The translations under genes and the position numbers were made by a program. Under the pieces are notes generated by a model that worked only from the letters and a program-made list of their open reading frames with translations, made no database searches and was not told the origin of the DNA. Of a stretch of DNA of 64,000 nucleotides, positions 1 through 8,542 are shown piece by piece (positions within the stretch are counted from its first letter, which is position 1; each line of letters opens with the position of its first letter). The DNA is from Sphingopyxis bauzanensis (GTDB lineage Bacteria; Pseudomonadota; Alphaproteobacteria; Sphingomonadales; Sphingomonadaceae): assembly GCF_002205675.1 (NCBI RefSeq), contig NZ_NISK01000002.1:310001-374000 (forward strand), read 5' to 3'.

Positions 1-449
1 GAAAAATCCTCCACGCAGAATCTTTTTCGACTGCGCGATTGATCGGCTGCAGGCGAGGAAGTGAAATTGAAGGACGCCTGCGGGCGGCGTTCGAACAATA
101 TATTAGGTAGGTGTAATGACGTTTGTTACGCTAAACCTCTCCGCTCAATTAGACATATCTGCCGCCAAAGGTGGCGGAATCCGAACGGTTTTGTTCCTCA
201 CGGAGCAGCGGCGCGATTGCCCATTCGCGTGCCGGGGCGCACAATCTCGTGCACTTCACCCTGTCTCATGGTGCCTTTTCTGAGGCGCCTTTCGGCACCC
301 TTCGTGTCAAAACTCTTGTTCCATTTCTAGACAAGCCGCAAAAAAATCGCCGCCGATGATTCGACTCCTCCGGTTAAATGGTGTTAAGAAATCCTTATCA
401 AGCAACATCGGGATTATGGGTCGCACCTAATTTCAGGGAGGAACGCGAC
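1..449. other. Upstream region without a supported gene
   Basis: No convincing coding sequence is seen here. Short open frames on the plus strand have no ribosome binding site and no recognisable protein. The last 100 bases are less GC-rich and presumably hold the promoter of the PEP-CTERM gene that follows; I could not assign a specific -35/-10 pair. Confidence 0.4.
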
Positions 450-1088
450 ATGCGTAATTTTAGTAAACTGGCCTTGGCGGCCTTATTGATTGGAACCAGT
501 GTCCCGGCTTCGGCTGCGGTCACGATTTGCCTCGGCGGCGGATGCGCCGCTCAGCCGGACTCGAACGTCCTGCTCAACACGGGCCAAACGGGAACGTCGG
601 TTCAGGGAACGCTGAACAATGCGCCCGGTACGGTCACCCTCACCTCGACCGAGTCGCTCAGCCTTCCCGCCAATGGCGCGGCGCGCGTAAGGGCGACTGA
701 CGGGATTCTCAACAATCCGCTGACCTTCAGCTTCGACGACGGCCTGATCAGCGCGCTCGAGTTCAACATCAACGCGCTGACCGACGGTGATGTGTTCTTT
801 ACCTTTGCCGGCGGCGACAGCGACGGTCAGGTGACCTCGCTGTACGACATTGGCAGCAATGGTCAGAACTTCTTCAATGCCTTCAACGGCACCTTCAAGA
901 GCGTCACGATGACGTTCGGCGACGGTGCGACCGTACAGGATGTTCGCCAGTTCCGCATGACCGCGGCGACGCCGATGGCGGCGGTTCCCGAACCGGCGAC
1001 CTGGGCGATGATGCTGTTCGGTTTCGGCGCGATCGGTTTCGGCATGCGCCGTCGCCGTTCGGACACGCTCCGGGTGCGTTTCGCCTGA
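450..1088 (+). CDS. PEP-CTERM sorting domain exported protein
   Basis: Exported protein of 212 residues, probably anchored or released at the cell surface after exosortase processing. The N-terminus is a signal peptide ending near PASAA (residues 1-23). The C-terminus carries the sphingomonad-type sorting signal: VPEPATWAMM, a hydrophobic stretch (LFGFGAIGFG) and an arginine cluster (MRRRR). The middle is acidic, low in cysteine and probably beta-rich; no enzymatic domain is recognised. I chose the ATG at 450 because AGGGAGG lies 8-13 bases upstream and the signal peptide starts there; the frame is open further 5' to 378. The last 36 codons are nearly the same as those of the opposing gene at 2421-3071. 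No exosortase gene lies in the window. Confidence 0.85.
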   Translation: MRNFSKLALAALLIGTSVPASAAVTICLGGGCAAQPDSNVLLNTGQTGTSVQGTLNNAPGTVTLTSTESLSLPANGAARVRATDGILNNPLTFSFDDGLISALEFNINALTDGDVFFTFAGGDSDGQVTSLYDIGSNGQNFFNAFNGTFKSVTMTFGDGATVQDVRQFRMTAATPMAAVPEPATWAMMLFGFGAIGFGMRRRRSDTLRVRFA

Positions 1089-1686
1089 GCGCTCGCTCCG
1101 GCGCATGATATTGGGTGAAAGGCGTCTCGTGACATAATCTTGTCCCGCAGACAACTCTTGAAACCCCCGTCTTCGGCAGCAGCGCCACCCCTAACCGGCG
1201 CTGCTGCCGAAGCTCATTTCAAACCCCGCAATTTCGCTAGCATGGCTCGGCACTTCACCGTCTGGCGAGTGCCTTGAGGGTTTGATGTTCACCTGCGGAG
1301 ATCCGCCCACATCTTGCGCTAGAATTCCAATCGAACGGCGCTCTCTGCGCATCCCGCTTGCCCCGATCTCCGAAACAAAAAGAGCAGCGATTGCCGCGAC
1401 GCACATCGTCTTGCCCTTTCGGAATTCAGATCTGGCGCAGCATTCCCGCCCCTGCCGTTTCCTCGACGATGCACCCGCAGCCCGCTCTGGTCTAATTTTA
1501 ACAGAGCACCGCTTGCCATGTGTTTTAAGCAGGGTGCAGAGCTGGCCCGGGGCGGCCACGGCGAATAACTCTCTCATCCAATATTTGAACCTTAAAGGCG
1601 ACCGATGTGTCGAGGACGACAAATGCCACCAGCCGTGCGGCCAGCGGCGCTTCTCTGATATCGGATCCGGGTTCAGGCGACGGACA
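1089..1686. other. Intergenic, no intact gene
   Basis: Open frames here on both strands lack ribosome binding sites and protein family character. The stretch lies downstream of the first PEP-CTERM gene and next to a decayed PEP-CTERM remnant, so part of it may be non-functional relic sequence. Confidence 0.4.
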
Positions 1687-2092
1687 GCGAACTTTCCAAC
1701 GACGCCGGATTACGCGCATCGCGCCGCCGGTAAAGCCGCAGCCCAGCAGAATCATCGCCCAGGCCTCTGGCTTGGGACGGCGCTCGCCACCGCCGTTTCA
1801 AAGTGCAGATTAACAGAGAGCTCCCTCGGCGGCGTTTTCTGCGGACTGGTAAAACGCGAACCACAAATTTACCCAGTGCGTGGATGCTGAGCGGCCCAGA
1901 CGATCCCGTTAGAGCAAAAACGGCGGCACAGTGCGCGTTGGTGGAGACGACGCCCTGCCCGATATAGGCCGAGCCGACCGCAGAGCCTTCGACGCCATCG
2001 TCGACGAAATAGCTGGCCCCGTTGACGGCTGCAGGAATGAACCCGCCCCTGTGAGAGGGAGCTGCGATTAATCTATTGGCAATCCGTGCTTT
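1687..2092 (-). pseudogene. Decayed PEP-CTERM protein gene
   Basis: Read on the minus strand, one frame from about 2092 downward gives a plausible exported-protein segment (for example NGASYFVDDGVEGSAVGS and AYIGQGVVSTNAHCAAVFAL). Near 1800 this frame loses sense. A second frame, entered after a stop, then gives PKPEAWAMILLGCGFTGGAM followed by basic residues at 1755-1687. That tail is a recognisable PEP-CTERM sorting signal (PEAWAM, hydrophobic run, arginines) but has lost the usual VPEP start. No start codon with a signal peptide is present at the 5' end. I read this as a third PEP-CTERM gene broken by at least one frameshift and a missing N-terminus. The sorting signal is clear; the ancestral protein is inferred. 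Confidence 0.55.
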
Positions 2093-2369
2093 TCATAATT
2101 GCGATGAAGCGAGTCGTATGCCGGAATTTCATGCCGGATGGGAAGTTTTTGCTTCGCCGCGCGCTATAACCTTCGTCGGCGGTTCAGTCGTCACCCAAGG
2201 GGTTTTTCAGCGCGGTGATCCTCCGACTCTACCCTGCTGACCGCCGAAGAGCGCTATTTTCAATGAGACATCCTAGGTTTCCGACGACCTTAAATTTGCA
2301 GCACCGGGCCTAGCGCCTGCTGTAACGCGCGGCATAGCCGCAGGATCGGGCCTTCTCGATACCACTGAC

Positions 2370-2394
2370 AAAAAGAGGCGGCCAATCGGCCGCC
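2370..2394 (-). terminator. Rho-independent terminator of the PEP-CTERM gene at 2421-3071
   Basis: A perfect 7-bp stem GGCGGCC/GGCCGCC (2377-2383 and 2388-2394) with a 4-base loop is followed, reading on the minus strand, by TCTTTTT. It sits 27 bases past the stop codon of the minus-strand gene. Confidence 0.85.
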
Positions 2395-2420
2395 CCTTGT
2401 CTTGTCATGATGCTTTGCGA

Positions 2421-3071
2421 TCAGGCGAAGCGAACGCGGACCGTGTCCGAACGGCGGCGACGCATACCGAAGCCGATCGCGCCGAACCCGAGCAGCATCA
2501 TCGCCCAGGTTGCCGGTTCCGGCACGGCGTTGATTGCGAAATTGTCGGTTTCGAACGCATTGCTGGTTGAACGCAGGCGGAGCGACGTCAGCGAAGCCAC
2601 ATGCTCGCCAGTGACATCGAAGCGCACAACCGGATTCAGGTTGGGATTGGTCTGGTCGCCATTGGCCGGATTGAAGATGTCCGAACCGCTGAAGGTAGCA
2701 ATCACGTTGTCGTCGCCATCGAGGAAGTCGATGAAGTTGTAGGAATCAACCGAGCCCCAGAGGAAGCTGATGTTGAGGATATCTCCGAACGACGACAGAT
2801 CCATCACCCCCGGCGACCCGTCGCTCGGCCCGACCGTCCAGTAATTACCGGTGCTGCCAAACGGCTGGGCACGAACGCCATTGAGATTGCCAGTGGTCAC
2901 CAGGCCCCCGGAAACCGGAGCGGGGCTTTCGAAATCAATTGTCGGCGTCGGACCCGAGTACGGGGAAGTGCCCGGCGTAACCGAGCCGATGGTGACCGCC
3001 GCGTGAGCAGCTGCCGGAAGCGCCATGGCAGCGGCCGAGGCAAGAACCAATTTAATCATCATTGTGCGCAT
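2421..3071 (-). CDS. PEP-CTERM sorting domain exported protein
   Basis: A 216-residue exported protein with a signal peptide (about residues 1-24, ending AAHAA), a glycine/serine-rich beta-type body and a C-terminal sorting signal: VPEPATWAMM, LLGFGAIGFG and MRRRR. The central part (FLWGSVDSYNFIDFLDG, FSGSDIF) resembles the body of exosortase-dependent surface proteins of the Npun_F0296 type; that assignment is from memory and tentative. It is transcribed alone, towards the first PEP-CTERM gene, and ends in a strong hairpin terminator. The C-terminal about 36 codons are almost the same as those of the gene at 450-1088, so the two tails form an inverted repeat in the DNA. It probably acts at the outer surface or in the matrix, processed by an exosortase encoded elsewhere. 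Confidence 0.85.
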   Translation of the reverse strand: MRTMMIKLVLASAAAMALPAAAHAAVTIGSVTPGTSPYSGPTPTIDFESPAPVSGGLVTTGNLNGVRAQPFGSTGNYWTVGPSDGSPGVMDLSSFGDILNISFLWGSVDSYNFIDFLDGDDNVIATFSGSDIFNPANGDQTNPNLNPVVRFDVTGEHVASLTSLRLRSTSNAFETDNFAINAVPEPATWAMMLLGFGAIGFGMRRRRSDTVRVRFA

Positions 3072-3310
3072 CGTCTCATCTCCAAATTGTAGTGGGTGAC
3101 AGGCCGTGCGACTCGCCCTGTTGCGTTATTAGTAAGTAATTTTTAACCACTTCGGCGCAGATGGCGAGTCCTAAATGTTTCAATTTGTCTCATTTTTGGA
3201 CTCGCAGCCCAACGCCAAGCGAGCGAAACGGCGCGAAGGCTGGCTGATGCCACATCAATGGCACCGAACAGCCGGCAGCCGTCGCTGCGGTTCGCTCTAA
3301 AACAGAAGTT

Positions 3311-3336
3311 AAAAAAAAGGCGGCCATTGGGCCGCC
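3311..3336 (-). terminator. Rho-independent terminator, minus strand
   Basis: The stem GGCGGCC/GGCCGCC (3319-3325 and 3330-3336) with a 4-base loop is followed on the minus strand by eight T residues (3311-3318). It uses the same stem as the terminator at 2370-2394. Something upstream on the minus strand (above 3336) should be transcribed into it. Confidence 0.85.
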
Positions 3337-3477
3337 TCAGTGAGAATGAACGGAGCTATCCGTTCGGGTCGCCCAGCGGGAATAGCCGAAACGCCGCGCT
3401 GCAAAAGCCCGAATTTTATGCCGTCCTGTTTCGGCACTTCCGCCCACCATTTCGTAAACGGAGCCGGACGGCAGCAC
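3337..3477 (-). CDS. Possible small protein ending at a terminator
   Basis: A minus-strand frame stops (TGA, 3339-3337) at the exact base before the terminator hairpin. Starting from a GTG at 3477 it gives 46 residues, or from an ATG at 3450 37 residues, with the basic run RHKIRAFAARRFGYSRWATR. I do not recognise the protein. A neighbouring frame (3309-3578) is longer but reads through the hairpin into the T-run, which a real gene should not do. The upstream part of that longer frame and the downstream part of this one could together be one gene broken by a single-base shift near 3480. The perfect fit of the stop codon to the hairpin is the only real support. Confidence 0.3.
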   Translation of the reverse strand: MLPSGSVYEMVGGSAETGRHKIRAFAARRFGYSRWATRTDSSVHSH

Positions 3478-4062
3478 GCACGGTCATGGGCCGGCATCAT
3501 GCCCAGATTTCTCGGGCGATAGCGGTCGGGCGCGGCGACAGGACATAGGGCGATCCAGTCGAGCCGTACCGAAGGCAAGACTTACGGATGGCGAGTCGTT
3601 TGGCGAGTCGTTCTCGATCGCCGACCGGCGCCGCTAGCAACCAGTGTTGCATATTTACCTTTGCGACACCGCGGCGGGGACAAAAAGGTTCAGCCGCCCC
3701 CACCAGGCACAGCTGGATCGATAATGACGACGACGGGACGGCACTCACGGCAACGGTGCAATTGAACACCAATGGCCTGCCTTATAGGCTGTCGAGCCGC
3801 ATGACAGGGCCATATAACTGGAAATATGCCATAAATTCCGCAACGGTGCGCCCCACCCCAGACACGGCAGATCACCACTCCGACGGCCCCGACCCCGCGG
3901 CAGGGTACGACGCCTGTCGAAACGTCCCTACCAAGCCAGTCAAAAGCGTCCCATTTTACGCCACAAGCCGCGCAAATGCGCCGTTTCTTTAGTTGATGTA
4001 ACACTAACTATCGCCTAGCTTCTGCCACGGGTCGCAGCGTGATTCTTTTCAAGGAGGGCCGC
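3478..4062. other. Intergenic, no supported gene
   Basis: Open frames exist on both strands but none has a family signature or a good ribosome binding site. The last 100 bases presumably contain the promoter of the TadG/TadE genes. Confidence 0.35.
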
Positions 4063-5307
4063 ATGCGAAGTGGGAACGACCGACGGCGCCTGACGCCGAC
4101 CGCAAAGCGCATGATTTTTGACCAGCGAGGGGCGACCGCCGCCATTTTCGCCATATCGTTGCCGGTACTCGTCGGCATGGGCGCATTGGCCGTCGATGTC
4201 GGCATCTGGAACGTACAGAAGAGGCAGGCGCAGGGCGCTGCCGATCAAGCGGCTTATTCCGCCGCGGTATCGTCCAAGGCCGGCAACGACTTGGCAAACG
4301 TAACGAGCGACGCGCGGGCAATAACTGCCAGCATGGGTTTCAGCCACGACCCCGTCAACGGGGTGGCAGTGGCGGTCTCGAATCCGCCGACTGCCGGCCA
4401 GTTCGCAGGCGACGCCGGGTATTGGGAGGTGACCGTGACGGAGCCGCAGGCGACATGGCTTGCGGGCTATTTGTTTGGCGGGACCGCGACCGTTAACGCT
4501 CGCGCGGTCGCGGGCGGGGCATCCGGCGGAAATGCCTGCATCATAGGCCTGAATACCACCGAATCGGACACCGTGAGAGTCTGGGGCAGCGGCGTGATCG
4601 ACAGTCCAGGCTGCAACGTCTTTTCAAACTCGAATTCATCGCAGGCATTGGTCTGTGGCGGAAGCTGCACGATTCGCGCTTCCACTTATGCGGTTGGCGA
4701 TCACAGGGTACAAGGAAGTGGCGACTTGTTGGGCGCGGTTAATGCAACCGGGCGCTCGCCTGTGGTCGATCCCTATGCCGATGTCACGGTATCGCCTCCA
4801 GGCTCGTGCACGACAGCGAATAATAGTCCCGCGAACAATTTTAACCTTACGCCTAACTATTATTGCGCCCTCAATATATCAAACACGGTAAACCTCAGTC
4901 CCGGGGTATATTATGCTAATACTTTGTCGGTCAGTGGGACTCTTAATGCTCCGAGCGGAGTCACAATAATTTTACTTTCAACCGGAAACAACGTTTTTTC
5001 AACCAATGGAAGCCCGGTGATAAATATTACTGCACCGGCCACTGGCGCTTATGCTGGCATTGCTATCATGAGCCTTACAAGTTCATCATCGGTGATGACG
5101 TTCAATGGCAATACGACCTTCCGCACCACGGGGGCGCTATATTTCCCCAATAGAGCGATGAAATTCTTGGGCAGCTTTGACAACACGAAATGCACGCAAC
5201 TTGTTGCAAACAAAATTGAAATTACCGGGAATGCTAATATGCATCACAATTGTCCCGGCGCTGGTATTCGCAGCCCTGGCGGTTCCACCGTCGCGCTGAT
5301 GGAGTGA
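4063..5307 (+). CDS. TadG-like Flp pilus assembly protein
   Basis: Membrane-anchored pilus assembly or surface protein of 414 residues. The start is the ATG at 4063 because AAGGAGG lies 5 bases before its spacer; a GTG at 4039 is in frame but has no such site. Residues about 22-50 (RGATAAIFAISLPVLVGMGA) form the pseudopilin-like membrane segment shared by TadE/TadG proteins, followed by VDVG and a helical region. The remainder, from about residue 155, is a Ser/Thr/Asn-rich, probably beta-helical exported domain with paired cysteines. The 3' half (about 4800-5250) is clearly richer in A/T than the 5' half, pointing to different selection or origin. It is the first of three co-directional genes, all pseudopilin-like, that face the cpa operon. 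Confidence 0.8.
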   Translation: MRSGNDRRRLTPTAKRMIFDQRGATAAIFAISLPVLVGMGALAVDVGIWNVQKRQAQGAADQAAYSAAVSSKAGNDLANVTSDARAITASMGFSHDPVNGVAVAVSNPPTAGQFAGDAGYWEVTVTEPQATWLAGYLFGGTATVNARAVAGGASGGNACIIGLNTTESDTVRVWGSGVIDSPGCNVFSNSNSSQALVCGGSCTIRASTYAVGDHRVQGSGDLLGAVNATGRSPVVDPYADVTVSPPGSCTTANNSPANNFNLTPNYYCALNISNTVNLSPGVYYANTLSVSGTLNAPSGVTIILLSTGNNVFSTNGSPVINITAPATGAYAGIAIMSLTSSSSVMTFNGNTTFRTTGALYFPNRAMKFLGSFDNTKCTQLVANKIEITGNANMHHNCPGAGIRSPGGSTVALME

Positions 5308-5311
5308 GCCG

Positions 5312-5752
5312 ATGCGCAACGTCATACCGTCATTTGCTTGCGATTTGCTTCGCCGCGAAACGGGCGCTGGCGCCGCCGAGTTCGCGTTGCTTCTGCCAAT
5401 CATGGTCGCGCTTCTAATCGGCGTTATTGACGTTGGCCGCATGGCATGGACCAAAATGGAAGTACAAGCAGCGGCACGAGCGGGGGCGAATTACGCGCTG
5501 GTAAATGCCGCCCAAAGCTTCGCGCCGGTTGAGATCAAGGCAGCGGTTGCCAGTGCGACTGGGCTCGCGGTCACGCCTGGCGAGCCAGTAAAGGAAACTG
5601 GTTGTCTCGATGCGTCGGGCGCGACGGTTCAGCCCTGCGGCGGCAGTTTGGTATCAGGCGACTATGTGTCGGTACCCGTGAGTGCGACTTATACGCCGAT
5701 CTGGTTCGATCCCGTGACGCTCTCTGCGACCGCAAAAGTTCGCATATCATGA
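5312..5752 (+). CDS. TadE-family pseudopilin
   Basis: A 146-residue TadE-like protein. Residues about 18-45 hold the prepilin-like processing and membrane segment (GAGAAEFALLLPIMVALLIG) with the AEF motif, followed by IDVGRMAWTKMEVQAAARAG, the usual start of the periplasmic domain. Two cysteines (in GCLDASGATVQPCGG) may form a disulphide. The prepilin peptidase CpaA, encoded on the other strand just downstream, is the likely processing enzyme. The gene starts 4 bases after the TadG-like stop codon with GGAG in the spacer, and its own stop overlaps the next start, so translation is probably coupled. Confidence 0.85.
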   Translation: MRNVIPSFACDLLRRETGAGAAEFALLLPIMVALLIGVIDVGRMAWTKMEVQAAARAGANYALVNAAQSFAPVEIKAAVASATGLAVTPGEPVKETGCLDASGATVQPCGGSLVSGDYVSVPVSATYTPIWFDPVTLSATAKVRIS

Positions 5753-6177
5753 ACAAGTGTCTGGCCTCACTTCGCCGTCTGCACGCATCGCGGTGCGGAG
5801 CCATGGCCGCCGAATTCGCGATGGTTGTCCCGCTGCTGCTCGTATTCAGTTTTGGTATCATCGAATTTGGACGCGCAATGTGGATGCGTAATACAATGCA
5901 ATCGGTGGTGGAGAATGCTGCACGTTGCTACGCGCTAGATCGCGAAGAGCTGACAACCCGGCCTTGTAGCACCCAAGCCAATGTCGAAAGCTATGCTGCT
6001 ACCGCCGCGAACAATGCCGGTGTCGACAGCCTCACAGCCTCGAATTTTGAAGCATCTTCGCCTGCATGCGGCAGGCGAGTGACGGCGACATATCAATTCC
6101 AGGCCATCGTTCCAATTGTGCCACTCAACGTGACGTTGACGGCGAATGCTTGCCGCGCGGCTACACCAACCATCTAA
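5749..6177 (+). CDS. TadE-family pseudopilin
   Basis: A second TadE-like minor pseudopilin (142 residues). It begins with an ATG that overlaps the previous stop as ATGA; the frame is open upstream to 5602 but the coupled start is better. The processing and membrane segment is GAMAAEFAMVVPLLLVFSFG at about residues 18-37, followed by IIEFGRAMWMRNTMQSVVE. Several cysteines in the periplasmic part (ARCYA, RPCST, PACGR, ANACRA) suggest disulphides. It ends 78 bases before the end of the convergent cpaA gene. Confidence 0.85.
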   Translation: MNKCLASLRRLHASRCGAMAAEFAMVVPLLLVFSFGIIEFGRAMWMRNTMQSVVENAARCYALDREELTTRPCSTQANVESYAATAANNAGVDSLTASNFEASSPACGRRVTATYQFQAIVPIVPLNVTLTANACRAATPTI

Positions 6178-6255
6178 AGACTGACGATCACCTCGACTTT
6201 TCGAATGTAAAGCGAGATCGCGACACTCTCCGCCGCGGGGCCGACACGGTTTCGT

Positions 6256-6783
6256 TCAAACCCCCGTACTTGGCAATGGATATGTCGAAAGTAGAGCTAT
6301 GATGCCCCCTGCCGCGATGGCGAGGCCATAGGCGATCCGCCGTTTGCGCCAACTGCCCTTGTCAGTCGGCGTCGATCCAAATGCGGTTCTCAGCAACCGG
6401 AACAAAATCGAGAGCAAGACAATGGTCGCGCCGCTCAGCGAGGTGATCAGCAAAAGAAACAGACCTTCGGAAAAGTCGAACCAAAAGGCGACCGCGGCAT
6501 AAAGCTTGACGTCGCCGCCGCCGAACCAGCCGAAGTGAAACATCAACATGCCGACGCCGAGCGCGACCGCGAAGTGGAGAATATACGACCAAAGCGGCCC
6601 GCTGAACGGAAAACCAACAAACCAGGCAAGGATGCCGAGCAACAGCAATCCAAGTGGTAGAATATTGGGAATGATGAACCGGCGGGCATCCGAGAATGCC
6701 GCCAGAACCAAAAGACCAACATAAGCGACATCAATTGCTAACAAGCGTTGACCTTTTCGCGTTGATACCATTGATCTCGTCAT
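6256..6783 (-). CDS. cpaA: Prepilin peptidase CpaA/TadV (A24 family)
   Basis: Inner-membrane aspartic peptidase that cleaves the leader of Flp prepilin and TadE/TadG pseudopilins. The two catalytic aspartate motifs are present: FSDARRFIIPN (about residue 30) and GWFGGGDVKL (about residue 85), and the rest is hydrophobic with several membrane helices. At 175 residues it matches the short TadV/CpaA form that lacks the methylase domain. I start at the ATG at 6783; another ATG at 6771 is possible. Either overlaps the end of the preceding TPR gene by 40-53 bases. It is the last gene of the minus-strand tad operon. Confidence 0.85.
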   Translation of the reverse strand: MTRSMVSTRKGQRLLAIDVAYVGLLVLAAFSDARRFIIPNILPLGLLLLGILAWFVGFPFSGPLWSYILHFAVALGVGMLMFHFGWFGGGDVKLYAAVAFWFDFSEGLFLLLITSLSGATIVLLSILFRLLRTAFGSTPTDKGSWRKRRIAYGLAIAAGGIIALLSTYPLPSTGV

Positions 6784-7633
6784 ATTGCCGCCAAAGCTCG
6801 GCATCGTGGCGCGGCCTAACGAGAATTGCCTGCCCGAGCATCGCTTCGGCGAGGCGCACCCGATCGGCGCGCCGCGCGCCAAGCCCGGCATATTGAAGGC
6901 GCCTGCTCCAGAACATGTCGTCGTCTCCGACAGCGCGCGATGGCCGCTGCCCGAGCATGCCGTGGGCATAGTCGAGATTGATACGAATATCGGCGCGGGC
7001 GGGATCGCGCCGGGTAAGAGCCGCGAGCAGCTGCACGGCATCGCCCGCATCGCCAAGCGCGAGCAGCGCCACCGCGAGTTCGCCCTGGACCTCGTCATTC
7101 GCCGGTTCCAGCGCGGTAGCGCGGCGCAGCGCAGCAACTGCCTCGGCGGGACGCGTGCGCGCAAGATGCAGTCGCCCGAGGCCGCGCCAGTATACGGGTT
7201 CGCCGCTGCAAGGCTGTTCTTCTCGCGCGAGCAACAAGTCGGCATCGTCCAGTGCAGCAGTATCAAGCAGCGCCATGGTTGTGGCAGCTACGACACGACA
7301 CCGCATTGTCACTTTGCTGTCGATCACGGCGAGCAACGGCAAAGCGTCCGCGGCGCGACCGACGGCGATCAACCATTCGGCGCGCAGCAACGTCAGTCTC
7401 GGGTCGCGATCGGTGCCCTCAGCCTCAAGACGATCGAGCAGATCTTTTGCTTCGACGAGCCGTCCGCCGGCCAGCGCCTGATCGAGCGCAACCAGACCGT
7501 CTGCTAGAGGTGCGGTCGGCGCATCGGCAAACTCAACTGGCACTTCGGCGTGTTGGGCAATAGATGACTGCGGAACAAGAGCTCCTACGACCGCCATGAG
7601 CATCAAGGCCGGAATAGCCCCCCGAGTTGCCAT
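6731..7633 (-). CDS. TPR-repeat protein of the tad locus
   Basis: An exported tetratricopeptide protein of 300 residues. It starts at the ATG at 7633, four bases after the stop of the previous gene; a longer frame upstream has no support. A signal peptide (residues 1-25, ending SSIAQ) is followed by helical TPR-like repeats such as YWRGLGRLHLARTRPAEAVA and EVQGELAVALLALGDAGDAV at about residues 150-230. In tad loci, TPR proteins of this kind (TadD-like) help assemble or localise the secretin. The short, overlapping junctions place it in the pilus operon. Confidence 0.75.
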   Translation of the reverse strand: MATRGAIPALMLMAVVGALVPQSSIAQHAEVPVEFADAPTAPLADGLVALDQALAGGRLVEAKDLLDRLEAEGTDRDPRLTLLRAEWLIAVGRAADALPLLAVIDSKVTMRCRVVAATTMALLDTAALDDADLLLAREEQPCSGEPVYWRGLGRLHLARTRPAEAVAALRRATALEPANDEVQGELAVALLALGDAGDAVQLLAALTRRDPARADIRINLDYAHGMLGQRPSRAVGDDDMFWSRRLQYAGLGARRADRVRLAEAMLGQAILVRPRHDAELWRQYDEINGINAKRSTLVSN

Positions 7634-7637
7634 CGGA

Positions 7638-8540
7638 TCAAGTGGCCGCCAGCTTTGTCGGCATGGTGAGCTCGGCCATATGATAAGCATGATTCAGGCG
7701 GTCGAGATAAGCTGCGACGAAGCCCAGATACTCCTTGTTGCTTATGGTCTCGGGTTTGAGGCCCGAAGGAAGTAAAAGGGCAATATTGCATGAGGATCCC
7801 GCGGGCTGGCTCGCAACAAACACCTCGCCGATATTGATCCGAAAGAGCGCCACACTCTCACCGCCGCCCTGCCCGGCGGGCGCCTCGCTGTCGGCGAGGC
7901 AGACGATCGATGTGTTCGACGCCGATGCACCGGCTTCAGCGACTGCAGGCGCCGCATAGGCGGCCTTGACGATGAGCGGCCGGAACGCGCCACCGAGGGG
8001 GCTCGCGCCGCGCAGATCGAGCGCAATACGGTCTCGCGCATCAGTCGGCGCGAAGGATATGTCGCGCAGCGGGCTCTCCCCGGAGCGATCTGCGAGCACC
8101 AGAGGCGGTTCGGCTGGCGCTTGCGGCGCGGCGTCGGCGAGCAGCGCGGCCTTTTTCTGTGGCTGGCCCGAGGCGCCGTAAAAGGCGGCAAGATTACGGC
8201 GGGTGCGCGGATCATCACCGCGCAGCGCGAGCGCTTTCTCGAAGTAGCGCTGGGCGAGATCCGCGCGGCCGATCGCGTCATAGGCGATGGCCAGTCCGTT
8301 GAGGCTGTCGAGTTCGAGGGCCTGGTCCTTGCCGGCCGCCCGAAACAATTCGATGGCGAGCCCATATTGCCGCGAAGCGAGATAGGTCCGGGCGCGTGCA
8401 AGCGATTCCGCCGGTGCCAAACCTGCCAAAACCGGCACGCTCCTGACAGCAGGCAAGCCCGCGCGGAATTGCGGTCCAACGGAACAACTAGCCAGGGCGG
8501 CTGCCGTCACCACGACATAAGACAAGGTACGCCGCTGCAT
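7638..8540 (-). CDS. TadD-like TPR lipoprotein
   Basis: A predicted outer-membrane lipoprotein of 300 residues. The N-terminus has a lipobox (ALASC, Cys at about residue 19). TPR-like helices follow at about residues 45-130, for example YGLAIELFRAAGKDQALELD and RADLAQRYFEKALALRGDDP. The C-terminal half is rich in Ala/Pro with a cysteine pair and has no recognised domain. TadD/CpaO-type TPR lipoproteins support secretin assembly in Flp pili. It starts two bases after the stop of tadC (ATG at 8540, stop of tadC at 8543) and ends four bases before the next TPR gene. Confidence 0.8.
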   Translation of the reverse strand: MQRRTLSYVVVTAAALASCSVGPQFRAGLPAVRSVPVLAGLAPAESLARARTYLASRQYGLAIELFRAAGKDQALELDSLNGLAIAYDAIGRADLAQRYFEKALALRGDDPRTRRNLAAFYGASGQPQKKAALLADAAPQAPAEPPLVLADRSGESPLRDISFAPTDARDRIALDLRGASPLGGAFRPLIVKAAYAAPAVAEAGASASNTSIVCLADSEAPAGQGGGESVALFRINIGEVFVASQPAGSSCNIALLLPSGLKPETISNKEYLGFVAAYLDRLNHAYHMAELTMPTKLAAT

Positions 8541-8542
8541 GA

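Noticed and set aside
483..1154. 223-codon minus-strand frame across the first PEP-CTERM gene
   Set aside because: Antisense shadow rich in Arg/Glu/His; the plus-strand gene has signal peptide, sorting signal and ribosome binding site.
3309..3578. 89-codon minus-strand frame
   Set aside because: It reads through the terminator hairpin and T-run, so it is not a sound gene as it stands; kept only as a possible 5' part of the small frame at 3337-3477.
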